A stretch of DNA of 64,000 bases from Bacteroidia bacterium. GTDB taxonomy: Bacteria > Bacteroidota > Bacteroidia > UKL13-3. The notes under the pieces were generated by a model. That model ran no database searches. It was given only the letters and a program-made list of their open reading frames with translations, and was not told the DNA's origin. The stretch is taken from the NCBI GenBank assembly GCA_018058135.1, contig JAGPCK010000002.1, positions 1 to 64,000 of the forward strand. Reading direction: 5' to 3'. Both the position numbers and the translations under genes were made by a program. This document shows positions 55,871-63,479 of this stretch, in pieces (position 1 is the first letter of the stretch; every line of letters begins with the position of its first letter).

Positions 55871-58519
55871 ATGAAGATACTTGACATCAAAGTAATGCGC
55901 GGACCAAATTACTGGAGCATTCGCAGACACAAACTCATACAAATGCGCCTCGACCTGCAAGAAATGGAAGAGCGCCCTACCAATAAAATTGACGGTTTTG
56001 GCGAACGGTTGGAAAAAATGTTCCCTTCCATGTTCAGTCACCGCTGCAGTGAAGGTGTGGCCGGTGGTTTTTTTAAACGCGTAAAAGACGGCACCTGGAT
56101 GGGCCACGTGATTGAACACATTGCTTTGGAAATGCAAACCCTTGCAGGCATGAACTGCGGCTTCGGCCGTACACGCAGCACAGGCAAACACGGAGTATAC
56201 AACGTGGTGTTTGATTACATGGAAGAAAAAGCCGGTACCTATGCTGCTAAAGCTGCTGTGCGCGTGGCCGAGGCTTTGATTGCCGGTGAAGAATATGATT
56301 TAGCTGACGACATACAACAACTGCGTGAAATACGCGAAGACGAACGTTTGGGCCCCAGCACGGGCAGCATAGTGGATGAAGCCATTGCCCGCGGTATTCC
56401 CTACATCCGTTTAAACAAAAGCTCCTTGGTGCAATTGGGTTACGGGTTGAATCAAAAACGTATTCGTGCCACTATTGCCAGCACCACCGGGAGCATTGCG
56501 GTTGATATTGCCTGCGATAAGGAAGAAACCAAAAACTTACTGGAAGCCGCAGAAATACCTGTACCCAAAGGCCGCATTGTGTATACCGAAGAAGGACTGC
56601 AAGCCGCCATTGAAAGCGTTAAATATCCTTTAGTAACCAAACCCGTTGACGGCAATCATGGCAAAGGTGCCACCACCAACATCACCAACTGGGAAGATGC
56701 GGTGCGGGGTATGGAAGCTGCGAAAAAATACTCGCGCGGTGTAATTGTAGAGCGTTACATTGTAGGGCAAGACCACCGTGTGCTTGTAGTGAACTACAAG
56801 TTTGTGGCTGCTGCTATACGCAAGCCTGCTGCCGTAACCGGTGACGGCAAATTAACCATTCAACAACTGATTGATAAAACCAACGAGGACCCGCGCAGAG
56901 GTTACGGTCATGAAAAAACTTTAACCTCCATTAAGGTAGATGATTTTACCCTGGATATACTCGCTAAAAATAACCTTACACTCGACAGTGTGTTGCCCAA
57001 AGGCGAAGAACTGTTTTTAAAACCCACAGCCAACCTCTCTACCGGTGGAACTGCCACAGATGTGACCGACATGGTACACCCCGATAACATTTTTATGTGC
57101 GAGCGTATTGCCCGCATTATAGGATTGGATATTTGCGGCATTGATATTATGGCGCCCGATTTAACCGTACCCGTAAATGAAAACGGTGGAGCCATATTGG
57201 AAGTAAATGCTGCACCGGGTTTCCGTATGCACATTGACCCGGCTGAAGGTTTGCCCCGTAACGTGGCCGAGCCTGTTATTGATATGTTGTACCCTCCGGG
57301 AAGCAGTGCACGCATTCCCATTATTGCAGTAACTGGCACCAACGGTAAAACCACCACTACCCGACTGATGGCGCACATAATGAAAACCGTAGGTTTCAAA
57401 GTAGGCTTTACTACTACCGATGGTGTGTACATTCAAAACCGTTTGATGATGCGCGGAGATTGTACCGGCCCTGTGAGTGCGGAGTTTGTACTCAAAGATC
57501 CTACTGTTGATTTTGCCGTACTGGAATGTGCACGTGGCGGAATTTTACGCTCGGGTTTAGGTTTTCACAACTGCGATATGGCCATTGTAACCAACGTGGC
57601 CGAGGACCATTTGGGCCTGCAGGATATTGACACCATTGAGCAACTGGCGCGCGTTAAAGGTGTTGTGCCCGAAAGTGTGTTGCCCGGTGGATATGCCATA
57701 CTGAATGCCGATAACAAATGGACCGTTGCTATGGCCAAAGAATTAAAATGTAAAGTGGCCTGGTTCTCTATGGATGAAAAAAATCCTGTGATACAAAAGC
57801 ACATGAAAAAAGGCGGACTCGCGGCCATTTACGAGGACCACTACGTAACCATTTGCAAAGGCACCTGGAAAATACGCGTGGAGAAAGCTGCTAACATACC
57901 GCTTACTTTTGGTGGTCGTGCGGCCTACAACATTGCCAATGTATTGCCCACCGTGCTGGCTGCCTTTATACAAAACATACGCATTGAAGATTTGCGCATA
58001 GCCCTGCAAACCTTTATACCCGGCCCCGCACAAACACCGGGACGGATGAACATTTTCCGGTTCAGGCACTTTGAAGTGATGGTAGATTATGCTCACAACA
58101 GCGCGGGCTTTGAAGCCATTGCCGATTTGTTGAGTAAGGTAGATGCGAAACCTAAAATAGGCATTATTGCCGGTGTGGGCGACCGCAGAGACGAGGACAC
58201 TATTAACCTGGGCAAACTGGCCGCAAGTATGTTTGATGAAATTGTGGTGCGGCAAGACCGCAACCTGCGCGGCAAAACCGAAGATGAAATTGTGGCCTTG
58301 TTAACTAAAGGAATTGCCGAGGTAGATGCTACTAAAAAAGTAACGGTAATTAAGAAAGAAACCGAAGCCATTGACTACGCCATTAAACATGCAGTAAAAG
58401 GCAGCTTTATTACCATTTGCAGCGATGTGGTACCCGATGCCTTAGACCAGATTATGCGATTAAAAGAACAGGAAGATGAAGGGCTGGTGGAGTTTGGCGG
58501 AGGTGTGGCGAGTGCGTGA
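55871..58519 (+). CDS. cphA: Cyanophycin synthetase
   Basis: 882 residues, the standard CphA1 length. It polymerises aspartate and arginine into cyanophycin at the expense of ATP. Three parts are visible: an N-terminal domain (about 1-160; ILDIKVMRGPNYWSIRRHKL, MGHVIEHIALEMQTLAGM), an ATP-grasp domain (about 215-480; PLVTKPVDGNHGKGATTNIT, GGAILEVNAAPGFRMH) and a Mur-ligase-like domain (about 485-880) with P-loop GTNGKTTTTRLM near 489 and DYAHNSAGFEAI. The ATP-grasp adds Asp and the Mur part adds Arg. It is divergent from cphB with a repeat array between. No CphA2-like second copy is present. Confidence 0.98.
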   Translation: MKILDIKVMRGPNYWSIRRHKLIQMRLDLQEMEERPTNKIDGFGERLEKMFPSMFSHRCSEGVAGGFFKRVKDGTWMGHVIEHIALEMQTLAGMNCGFGRTRSTGKHGVYNVVFDYMEEKAGTYAAKAAVRVAEALIAGEEYDLADDIQQLREIREDERLGPSTGSIVDEAIARGIPYIRLNKSSLVQLGYGLNQKRIRATIASTTGSIAVDIACDKEETKNLLEAAEIPVPKGRIVYTEEGLQAAIESVKYPLVTKPVDGNHGKGATTNITNWEDAVRGMEAAKKYSRGVIVERYIVGQDHRVLVVNYKFVAAAIRKPAAVTGDGKLTIQQLIDKTNEDPRRGYGHEKTLTSIKVDDFTLDILAKNNLTLDSVLPKGEELFLKPTANLSTGGTATDVTDMVHPDNIFMCERIARIIGLDICGIDIMAPDLTVPVNENGGAILEVNAAPGFRMHIDPAEGLPRNVAEPVIDMLYPPGSSARIPIIAVTGTNGKTTTTRLMAHIMKTVGFKVGFTTTDGVYIQNRLMMRGDCTGPVSAEFVLKDPTVDFAVLECARGGILRSGLGFHNCDMAIVTNVAEDHLGLQDIDTIEQLARVKGVVPESVLPGGYAILNADNKWTVAMAKELKCKVAWFSMDEKNPVIQKHMKKGGLAAIYEDHYVTICKGTWKIRVEKAANIPLTFGGRAAYNIANVLPTVLAAFIQNIRIEDLRIALQTFIPGPAQTPGRMNIFRFRHFEVMVDYAHNSAGFEAIADLLSKVDAKPKIGIIAGVGDRRDEDTINLGKLAASMFDEIVVRQDRNLRGKTEDEIVALLTKGIAEVDATKKVTVIKKETEAIDYAIKHAVKGSFITICSDVVPDALDQIMRLKEQEDEGLVEFGGGVASA

Positions 58520-58640
58520 GGCTCTGAGTTGCAACATAGCGCAGCGGTCTAATGAATGGAGTGAATAAACTCAGGAGAGCAACTGAGAGGTTTCTGAATT
58601 GCAAACTTAGGTAAGCAATGAATAAACTAAGGAGAGCAGA
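58520..58640 (+). repeat. Degenerate REP-like repeats at the left edge of the accessory block
   Basis: Two broken copies of the RAYT-linked palindromic repeat. The first (58520-58581) has CTGAGTTGCAA, then GCGCAGCGGTCTAATGA and AATAAACTCAGGAGAGCA; the second (58590-58640) has CTGAATTGCAAACTTAG and AATAAACTAAGGAGAGCAGA. The copy at 63310-63393 has the same order of parts, so the elements are homologous. This lies directly after the cphA stop. Confidence 0.7.
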
Positions 58641-58648
58641 AGAACAAA

Positions 58649-60361
58649 ATGAAATTAACAATTAACAACTTCGGAATTAGAAATTACAAAAGCTTTGACG
58701 ACAATGGAGTTCATTTATATGATCTTTCCAAAATAAATATAGTTATTGGCAAAAATAACTCTGGAAAGTCAAACATACTGAAATTTCTTAGTGATCTTCA
58801 TAATTCAAACCGCACAAAAAACAAAAGAGAGTTTCCTTCTGAAATTAATACTCAGCATAAAAGAAATGGGAAAAATAGTATTATCAGACTTACATTAACG
58901 TCAGAGCAGCTCAAATTGCCTGACTTTAATTTAATAGTAAATTTCCAAGATCCTGTTTCTAAAAGAAAGTACATGAATCTTTTTGAATCCAAACATACTA
59001 TTGATTTTAATCTTGTAAATGACACTATAGATTCTTTAGGTCAAACCTTCAACAGCACAGTTCCCAATGAAGCCATATGCAAGGCTCAATCAAAATATAA
59101 TTTGAATGCAAGTAGAGAAAATATTATTCAATCAATTAAAGATGAAAAAGCAGTAGTTGTAAGAAACTACATATCCGAAATAGAATCAAAAATAATTTAC
59201 ATCCCTGATTACAGATTTGTAAAAGAGGGCCAAAAAATTCAACAATCTAATCTTGAGATTGATGGATCTAACATAATTTCCAAAATGTTTTCAATGCAGA
59301 ATCCAGAGCTTGGCTCAGAGAAAGAAAGAGAAAACTTTTTCAAGATACAAGAACTAACTAGAAATCTGCTAAACATCAAAAACCTTAGAATTGAAATACC
59401 TGCAAGCAAAAAAGAAATTATAATAAATTGCTTTGGGAATAGACTCCCTCTTGAGTCATATGGTACGGGGATTCATCAACTAATCCTGCTTTGTTGTGCA
59501 TTAACAATTCATAACAACAACATTGTATGTATTGAAGAACCAGAAATACATCTTCACCCAGAACTTCAACGAAAATTTATCAATTTCCTAAAAACTACTG
59601 AAAATGTTTATTTCATCTCAACTCACTCTAATGTGTTTATGGATTTTGATGAAAATGTTTCTATTTACCACGTTTCATATGATGGAGACAAATCAATTAT
59701 AGACCGCTGTGATACAAGCAAACAATCCTATGAAATACTAAATAATTTAGGCTATAAAACGAGTGATTTATTGCAAAGCAATGGCGTTATTTGGGTAGAG
59801 GGCCCTAGCGATAGACTATATTTAAAAAAATGGATTGAGTTTGAAGATCCAAAACTAATTGAAGGTATACATTATTCAATTATGTTTTACGGAGGGCGTT
59901 TGCTTTCCCATTTAAGTCTAAATGCCGAACTAGTAAATCAGGAACTCATTCCATTACTACGAATTAACAGAAACTCATTTGTATTAATGGACAAAGACCG
60001 GTTCAATAAAAAGGGAGAATTAAATGCAACCAAAATGCGTATAATTAAAGAAATTGGGGAAAACCGATGTTGGATTACAAAAGGAAAAGAGATTGAAAAT
60101 TACATCTCAGAAAACTTGTTAAAACAATGGTTAGAAAAGTACTCAACAAAACAGATTCAAAATATATCTTGGACACCTGAAACAACTATTGACGAGGTGC
60201 TCAGTAGAAAAAAAATGAAATTTAAGTACAGCTCTGACAAAGTAAAATACTCAAAAGAAATTTCGGCTCTTATAACTATAGAAAGTTTGAATCATTCTGA
60301 TCTAAAGAAAAACTTGAAAAATGTTGTTGATATTATAAATCAATGGAACTATAATAATTGA
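58649..60361 (+). CDS. OLD-family ATPase with TOPRIM nuclease domain
   Basis: 570 residues of the overcoming-lysogenisation-defect family. An ABC-type ATPase fills about 1-350: Walker A GKNNSGKS at 34-41, an ABC signature-like SYGTGIHQLI, Walker B IVCIEEPEIHLHPELQ, and a following H-loop ISTHSNVF. The C-terminal TOPRIM domain follows (about 375-500; VIWVEGPSDRLYLKKW, then FVLMDKDRFNKKG). OLD proteins are nucleases linked to phage defence or DNA metabolism. No Gabija-type helicase partner is next to it. It is more A+T-rich than cphA and is flanked by REP-like repeats, so recent acquisition is plausible. Confidence 0.93.
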   Translation: MKLTINNFGIRNYKSFDDNGVHLYDLSKINIVIGKNNSGKSNILKFLSDLHNSNRTKNKREFPSEINTQHKRNGKNSIIRLTLTSEQLKLPDFNLIVNFQDPVSKRKYMNLFESKHTIDFNLVNDTIDSLGQTFNSTVPNEAICKAQSKYNLNASRENIIQSIKDEKAVVVRNYISEIESKIIYIPDYRFVKEGQKIQQSNLEIDGSNIISKMFSMQNPELGSEKERENFFKIQELTRNLLNIKNLRIEIPASKKEIIINCFGNRLPLESYGTGIHQLILLCCALTIHNNNIVCIEEPEIHLHPELQRKFINFLKTTENVYFISTHSNVFMDFDENVSIYHVSYDGDKSIIDRCDTSKQSYEILNNLGYKTSDLLQSNGVIWVEGPSDRLYLKKWIEFEDPKLIEGIHYSIMFYGGRLLSHLSLNAELVNQELIPLLRINRNSFVLMDKDRFNKKGELNATKMRIIKEIGENRCWITKGKEIENYISENLLKQWLEKYSTKQIQNISWTPETTIDEVLSRKKMKFKYSSDKVKYSKEISALITIESLNHSDLKKNLKNVVDIINQWNYNN

Positions 60362-60378
60362 AATTGGGTTCCCCTGCT

Positions 60379-60410
60379 GGCACTCCGCTATCCTGAGTTT
60401 GCAACTAAGA
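60379..60410 (+). repeat. Partial REP-like repeat
   Basis: CTCCGCTATCCTGAGTTTGC followed by AACTAAGAAGAG: the left arm matches the repeats at 62545 and 62665, the right arm is degraded. It lies between the OLD gene and the two-TM gene. Confidence 0.6.
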
Positions 60411-60417
60411 AGAGATA

Positions 60418-60897
60418 ATGAAGAATATAATAATTAACTATTCGCCACTTAACTTTTACAAAAGTTTATTATGGAAGTTTACAAAATTTTTAACTGTTTT
60501 TATTATAGCTTGGATGATTCTTTATCTGTTATCAAACGAATCTAAAAGAAAATTCATGGGTGAAAATTTTTTTATTATTGGCGCTATCTTTTTTATAGTA
60601 ATAGCAGTTACATTATTACAAACGTTGTTTAACAGAGTTTATATTTATAGTGTAATACAAAATGGTGGGCAACTAACTATTAGGTGGCAAGAGTTGAAAT
60701 TATTTAAAGAAATAACTTTACCCATTGAGAATATTTCCGTGCAATTAATGCCTTCTGGCAAAAACACTCCTTATTTGAAAGTCAAACTAAAAGATGGTGA
60801 TTCAATAACAACATTAAATCAAACTTACTATCCCGGTTGGGATAGAAATACAATGGAATGTTTTATACAAAAAATAAACCTAATTTCCTCTGAATAA
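60418..60897 (+). CDS. Hypothetical two-TM membrane protein
   Basis: 159 residues, not recognised. Two membrane helices (about 21-39 and 51-70) lie in the N-terminal half, and the C-terminal ~85 residues form a beta-rich cytoplasmic part (GGQLTIRWQELKLFKEITLP, then YLKVKLKDGDSITTLNQTYY) that resembles a bacterial PH-like domain. It follows the OLD gene by 56 nt with a repeat in the gap, so a shared operon is possible but not shown. No catalytic motif is present. A+T-rich like its neighbour. Confidence 0.7.
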   Translation: MKNIIINYSPLNFYKSLLWKFTKFLTVFIIAWMILYLLSNESKRKFMGENFFIIGAIFFIVIAVTLLQTLFNRVYIYSVIQNGGQLTIRWQELKLFKEITLPIENISVQLMPSGKNTPYLKVKLKDGDSITTLNQTYYPGWDRNTMECFIQKINLISSE

Positions 60898-60900
60898 GCC

Positions 60901-60927
60901 ACACTGGCGCGCGTTTGTAACGCGTGT
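60901..60927. repeat. Second-type palindrome, GTTTGTAAC core
   Basis: CGCGTT and AACGCG flank TGT (60910-60924), with wobble extension on both sides. Its centre GTTTGTAAC is very like GTTTGCAAC in the RAYT-linked repeats. The rest of 60898-61051 shows nothing I can identify. Confidence 0.6.
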
Positions 60928-61057
60928 CTCGAAAATCCTTAACTTAGCATATACTTCTAGGCTTCTATTCTATTTAGCTTGCAGCTACAAGCAGAGAAAG
61001 AGTTAGAAACACTTGCAAATTAGTAGGTAATTTATAACTTGCAATCAAAGAGTGTGT

Positions 61058-62527
61058 ATGCATACAAACAAAAAACGTTTCCATTACTTGCCGGTACTGG
61101 TTGTGCTGGTTCTAATGCTGAGTACTTATCCTATAAAAGCACAAACAATAAAACGCTGGACAGGAGGTAAAGAAGAAATCAGTGCGAAGCAAATGTCCGT
61201 AGAACAGAGGCTGAGTATATTTAATGAATACTTGTGGCTTTCACCTGATTTAAATAGTGTTTCACTGAACATCACCAACAATGAAGCAACATATATGTGG
61301 AAGGGTAATCTTTGTTCCTTTTCACTAAAAAAAGATGGTGAAATGACTTTTCGCAGCAAAGATCAAGAGATCACTTCACCCCGAATTAGATCCAATAAAA
61401 ATTTGTACTACAGCAAGCAGGCACTCCGTTATAAACCCGAAGTAAAGCATCGCTGGGTGTCACAACTTCATTATGAATCTAGGCCTGTGGTGGTTTATAA
61501 AACCCGTACTGTTTACAAAAGCCAATATGACAATTATTCGAAAAGAAGCAAATCTGTGCCTGTTACAGAACACTACTCTACTATTGAATATCGAAAATCT
61601 TTTCGAACAGAATGGAAATGGAAATCTTATACCAACTATGTACTCGATATACCTGAGTACAATTATTATAGCTTTAAAACACAGGACAGCACAGTGTTAT
61701 ACGTGTATGAAATAGAAGAAGGCTCATCAAAAAAATACTACCTACAACACGTATCATACTTACTTGGTAAGGATAATGATGGCATCTATTATGTAATCAC
61801 CGATTCAGACCATAATGGATATTTTTTTGATGATAAAGACCAAATTTTGTTCAACTCATGGAATCCTTTTCGTGAAGACACCAAATATAAACGTGTACGC
61901 TTTTTTAGCGAGAATAACTGGTATACTCTTGACCATTTGAAAAACGATTACATGCTAAAAGTGTATAGTGACAGCAACAAAGTATTACATCTTGAATATG
62001 CCAATAGTATGTATGCAGACATTGATAAAAAAGGAAAGGTTTTGTTTACTAATATTCCAGAAGATGCTACATTAACTGTAAATGGGAAAATATACAAAGT
62101 GAGTAAAGCTGAAAAGCAGTTCAACTGCGAGTATGGGTTATTTAAAGTGAATATAAGCAAAGCTGGAAACCTCGATTTTGAAACAACCTATCTTTTAAAT
62201 GACAGCTTGTTGAGGCAAACAATTAATTATACTGAAATGCCCGAAGCCATAGATGCTAAAATACTGAACATTTTTGCTGATGACTACATGGTGACCATCA
62301 GTAGCAAAAATGGCTATTCTCATTCCTGCTTTAACACTAACTCGTTTAAATTACCTATTGGTGAAAACACCATTTCTATAAGTACCGGAGGATTCACTCT
62401 TGTACAACAGGTAGAGACCAAAGTAGGTGATAAGTTGGAAATAGATTTTGAGTCGGAGTTGCAAAAACTACAAAGCCCGATTAATAAAGAACAAAATATA
62501 AATGAGAGTGAACCTGAAAAGAAATAA
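61058..62527 (+). CDS. Hypothetical secreted protein, beta-rich
   Basis: 489 residues from ATG 61058 (a GTG six bases earlier is possible). A signal peptide precedes residue ~30 (LPVLVVLVLMLSTYPIKAQ). The mature protein is rich in Tyr, Lys, Ser and Asp, with a Tyr/Arg/Lys-rich stretch (about 115-190; VVVYKTRTVYKSQYDNYSKR) and many short strands. No T9SS sorting domain and no recognised fold is visible; the C-terminus ends in a charged tail. It lies between the two-TM gene and the RAYT duplication. Unknown function. Confidence 0.75.
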   Translation: MHTNKKRFHYLPVLVVLVLMLSTYPIKAQTIKRWTGGKEEISAKQMSVEQRLSIFNEYLWLSPDLNSVSLNITNNEATYMWKGNLCSFSLKKDGEMTFRSKDQEITSPRIRSNKNLYYSKQALRYKPEVKHRWVSQLHYESRPVVVYKTRTVYKSQYDNYSKRSKSVPVTEHYSTIEYRKSFRTEWKWKSYTNYVLDIPEYNYYSFKTQDSTVLYVYEIEEGSSKKYYLQHVSYLLGKDNDGIYYVITDSDHNGYFFDDKDQILFNSWNPFREDTKYKRVRFFSENNWYTLDHLKNDYMLKVYSDSNKVLHLEYANSMYADIDKKGKVLFTNIPEDATLTVNGKIYKVSKAEKQFNCEYGLFKVNISKAGNLDFETTYLLNDSLLRQTINYTEMPEAIDAKILNIFADDYMVTISSKNGYSHSCFNTNSFKLPIGENTISISTGGFTLVQQVETKVGDKLEIDFESELQKLQSPINKEQNINESEPEKK

Positions 62528-62544
62528 TTAGATCTCTCAGCTAT

Positions 62545-62563
62545 CCTGAGTTTGCAACTCAGG
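62545..62563. repeat. REP-like palindrome, copy in the first tandem unit
   Basis: CCTGAGTT and AACTCAGG, 8-bp arms around TGC. Identical to 62665-62683. Confidence 0.85.
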
Positions 62564-62614
62564 ATTCTTCCATGTTACTTTCCATAAATTCCTTTTTCTT
62601 ATAGTTTTGCGTTA

Positions 62615-62707
62615 ATGAGCAAAGAAGACGGTTACAAAATAAGAAACAAGGAAGGCTCCGCTATCCTGAGTTTGCAACTCAGGATTCTTCCATGTTGCTT
62701 TCCGTAA
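62615..62707 (+). pseudogene. Truncated N-terminal copy of the RAYT gene
   Basis: The first tandem copy encodes the same first 14 residues as the intact transposase (MSKEDGYKIRNKEG) and then reads into the second repeat copy and stops at 62705. It is a by-product of the duplication; it has its own -7 box (62602-62609) but could make only a 30-residue peptide. Confidence 0.8.
62665..62683. repeat. REP-like palindrome directly upstream of the RAYT promoter
   Basis: CCTGAGTT-TGC-AACTCAGG, the canonical form of the repeat family around this gene. It is the likely substrate type of the adjacent enzyme, by analogy with REP/RAYT pairs. Confidence 0.85.
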
Positions 62708-62721
62708 ATTCCATTTTCTTA

Positions 62722-62729
62722 TAGTTTTG
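62722..62729 (+). promoter_or_regulatory. Bacteroidota -7 box of the RAYT gene
   Basis: TAGTTTTG, perfect TAnnTTTG, ending 5 nt before ATG 62735, so the transcript would be nearly leaderless. The first tandem copy has the same box at 62602-62609. Confidence 0.6.
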
Positions 62730-62734
62730 CAAAA

Positions 62735-63289
62735 ATGAGCAAAGAAGACGGCTACAAAATAAGAAACAAGGAAGGCATTCATTTTATAACATTTGCCGTT
62801 GTGGGTTGGGTTGATGTATTCTCCAGAAAAGAATACGTAGATATATTACTTAACAGCATACAGTATTGCCAACAACAAAAAGGATTGATAGTACATGCTT
62901 GGTGTGTTATGACCAATCATGTTCATCTGGTAGTTTCAGCCAAACAAAATAATACAAGTGATGTACTGCGAGACTTTAAAAAGTTCACCAGCAAACAAAT
63001 CATTCAGGCTATAACAAATAATCCGCAGGAGAGCAGAAAAGAATGGATGCTGAATATTTTCAGGGAAAATGGTGAAAACAATTCACGTAACAGTGAGTTT
63101 CAGTTCTGGCAACAAAACAATCAACCCAAAGAACTATTCAGTAATGAGTTTACCATGCAAAAACTTGACTATATACACAGCAATCCGGTTACAGCAGGTA
63201 TTGTTGAATATCCTGAACACTACCTGTACAGCAGCGCGAAAGATTACAGAGGAGAACCGGGTTTGATAGCGGTAGAGTTATTAGACTGA
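62735..63289 (+). CDS. REP-associated tyrosine transposase (RAYT, HUH/Y1 family)
   Basis: 184 residues of the IS200-like Y1 transposase fold. The HUH motif is TNHVHLVV (His62, His64), preceded by VHAWCVM; the late YIHSNPVTAGIVEYPEHYLY block is the RAYT signature and holds the candidate catalytic tyrosine. There is no tnpB, and no IS ends adjoin it. Palindromic repeats surround it (62545, 62665, 63312), as expected for a RAYT with its REP elements. It would nick and move single-stranded repeat DNA. The start ATG 62735 is fixed by the preceding -7 box and by the duplicated copy. Confidence 0.92.
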   Translation: MSKEDGYKIRNKEGIHFITFAVVGWVDVFSRKEYVDILLNSIQYCQQQKGLIVHAWCVMTNHVHLVVSAKQNNTSDVLRDFKKFTSKQIIQAITNNPQESRKEWMLNIFRENGENNSRNSEFQFWQQNNQPKELFSNEFTMQKLDYIHSNPVTAGIVEYPEHYLYSSAKDYRGEPGLIAVELLD

Positions 63290-63309
63290 GGTGAATTTTG
63301 AGTTCGTAG

Positions 63310-63393
63310 GGCTCCTGAGTTGCAAACTCAGGAGAGCAGAGGCAACTTAGCGAAGCGGTCTCATGAGCAAAGCGAATAAACTCAAGAGAGCAG
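63310..63393 (+). repeat. REP-like element at the right edge of the accessory block
   Basis: It begins with a perfect 10-bp stem (CTCCTGAGTT-GCA-AACTCAGGAG, 63312-63334), then AACTTAGCGAAGCGGTCTCA and GCGAATAAACTCAAGAGAGC. The same order of parts occurs at 58520-58581 after cphA. The rest of 63290-63408 holds nothing else. Confidence 0.8.
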
Positions 63394-63408
63394 ATTTATG
63401 TAAAACAC

Positions 63409-63453
63409 ATTTTCTACTGAGCCGGCAGGGCGCTCACCGGTTCAGCAGAAAAT
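63409..63453 (-). terminator. Likely terminator after the carbonic anhydrase gene
   Basis: Seventeen-base arms (ATTTTCTACTGAGCCGG and CCGGTTCAGCAGAAAAT; one mismatch, one wobble) around 11 nt, 27 nt past the stop at 63480. On the minus strand T-rich sequence follows. Confidence 0.7.
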
Positions 63454-63479
63454 CAATGTATGGGCAGCATATTGCTGCG

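Larger units (their letters stand above)
62541..62776 (+). repeat. 120-bp tandem duplication of the RAYT promoter and first codons
   Basis: Two copies in direct tandem (62541-62656 and 62661-62776) match at 109 of 116 positions by hand count, at a period of exactly 120 bp. Each carries the palindrome CCTGAGTT-TGC-AACTCAGG, a TAGTTTTG -7 box and the start of the transposase gene. The second copy is the functional upstream region. Confidence 0.9.

Noticed and set aside
58649-60897. Gabija defence system
   Set aside because: The OLD-type GajA-like gene is present but no UvrD-like helicase (GajB) is adjacent; the neighbour is a small membrane protein.
62735-63289. Complete IS200/IS605 insertion sequence
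   Set aside because: No tnpB and no IS ends immediately at the gene; the sequence signature and surrounding palindromes fit a RAYT.
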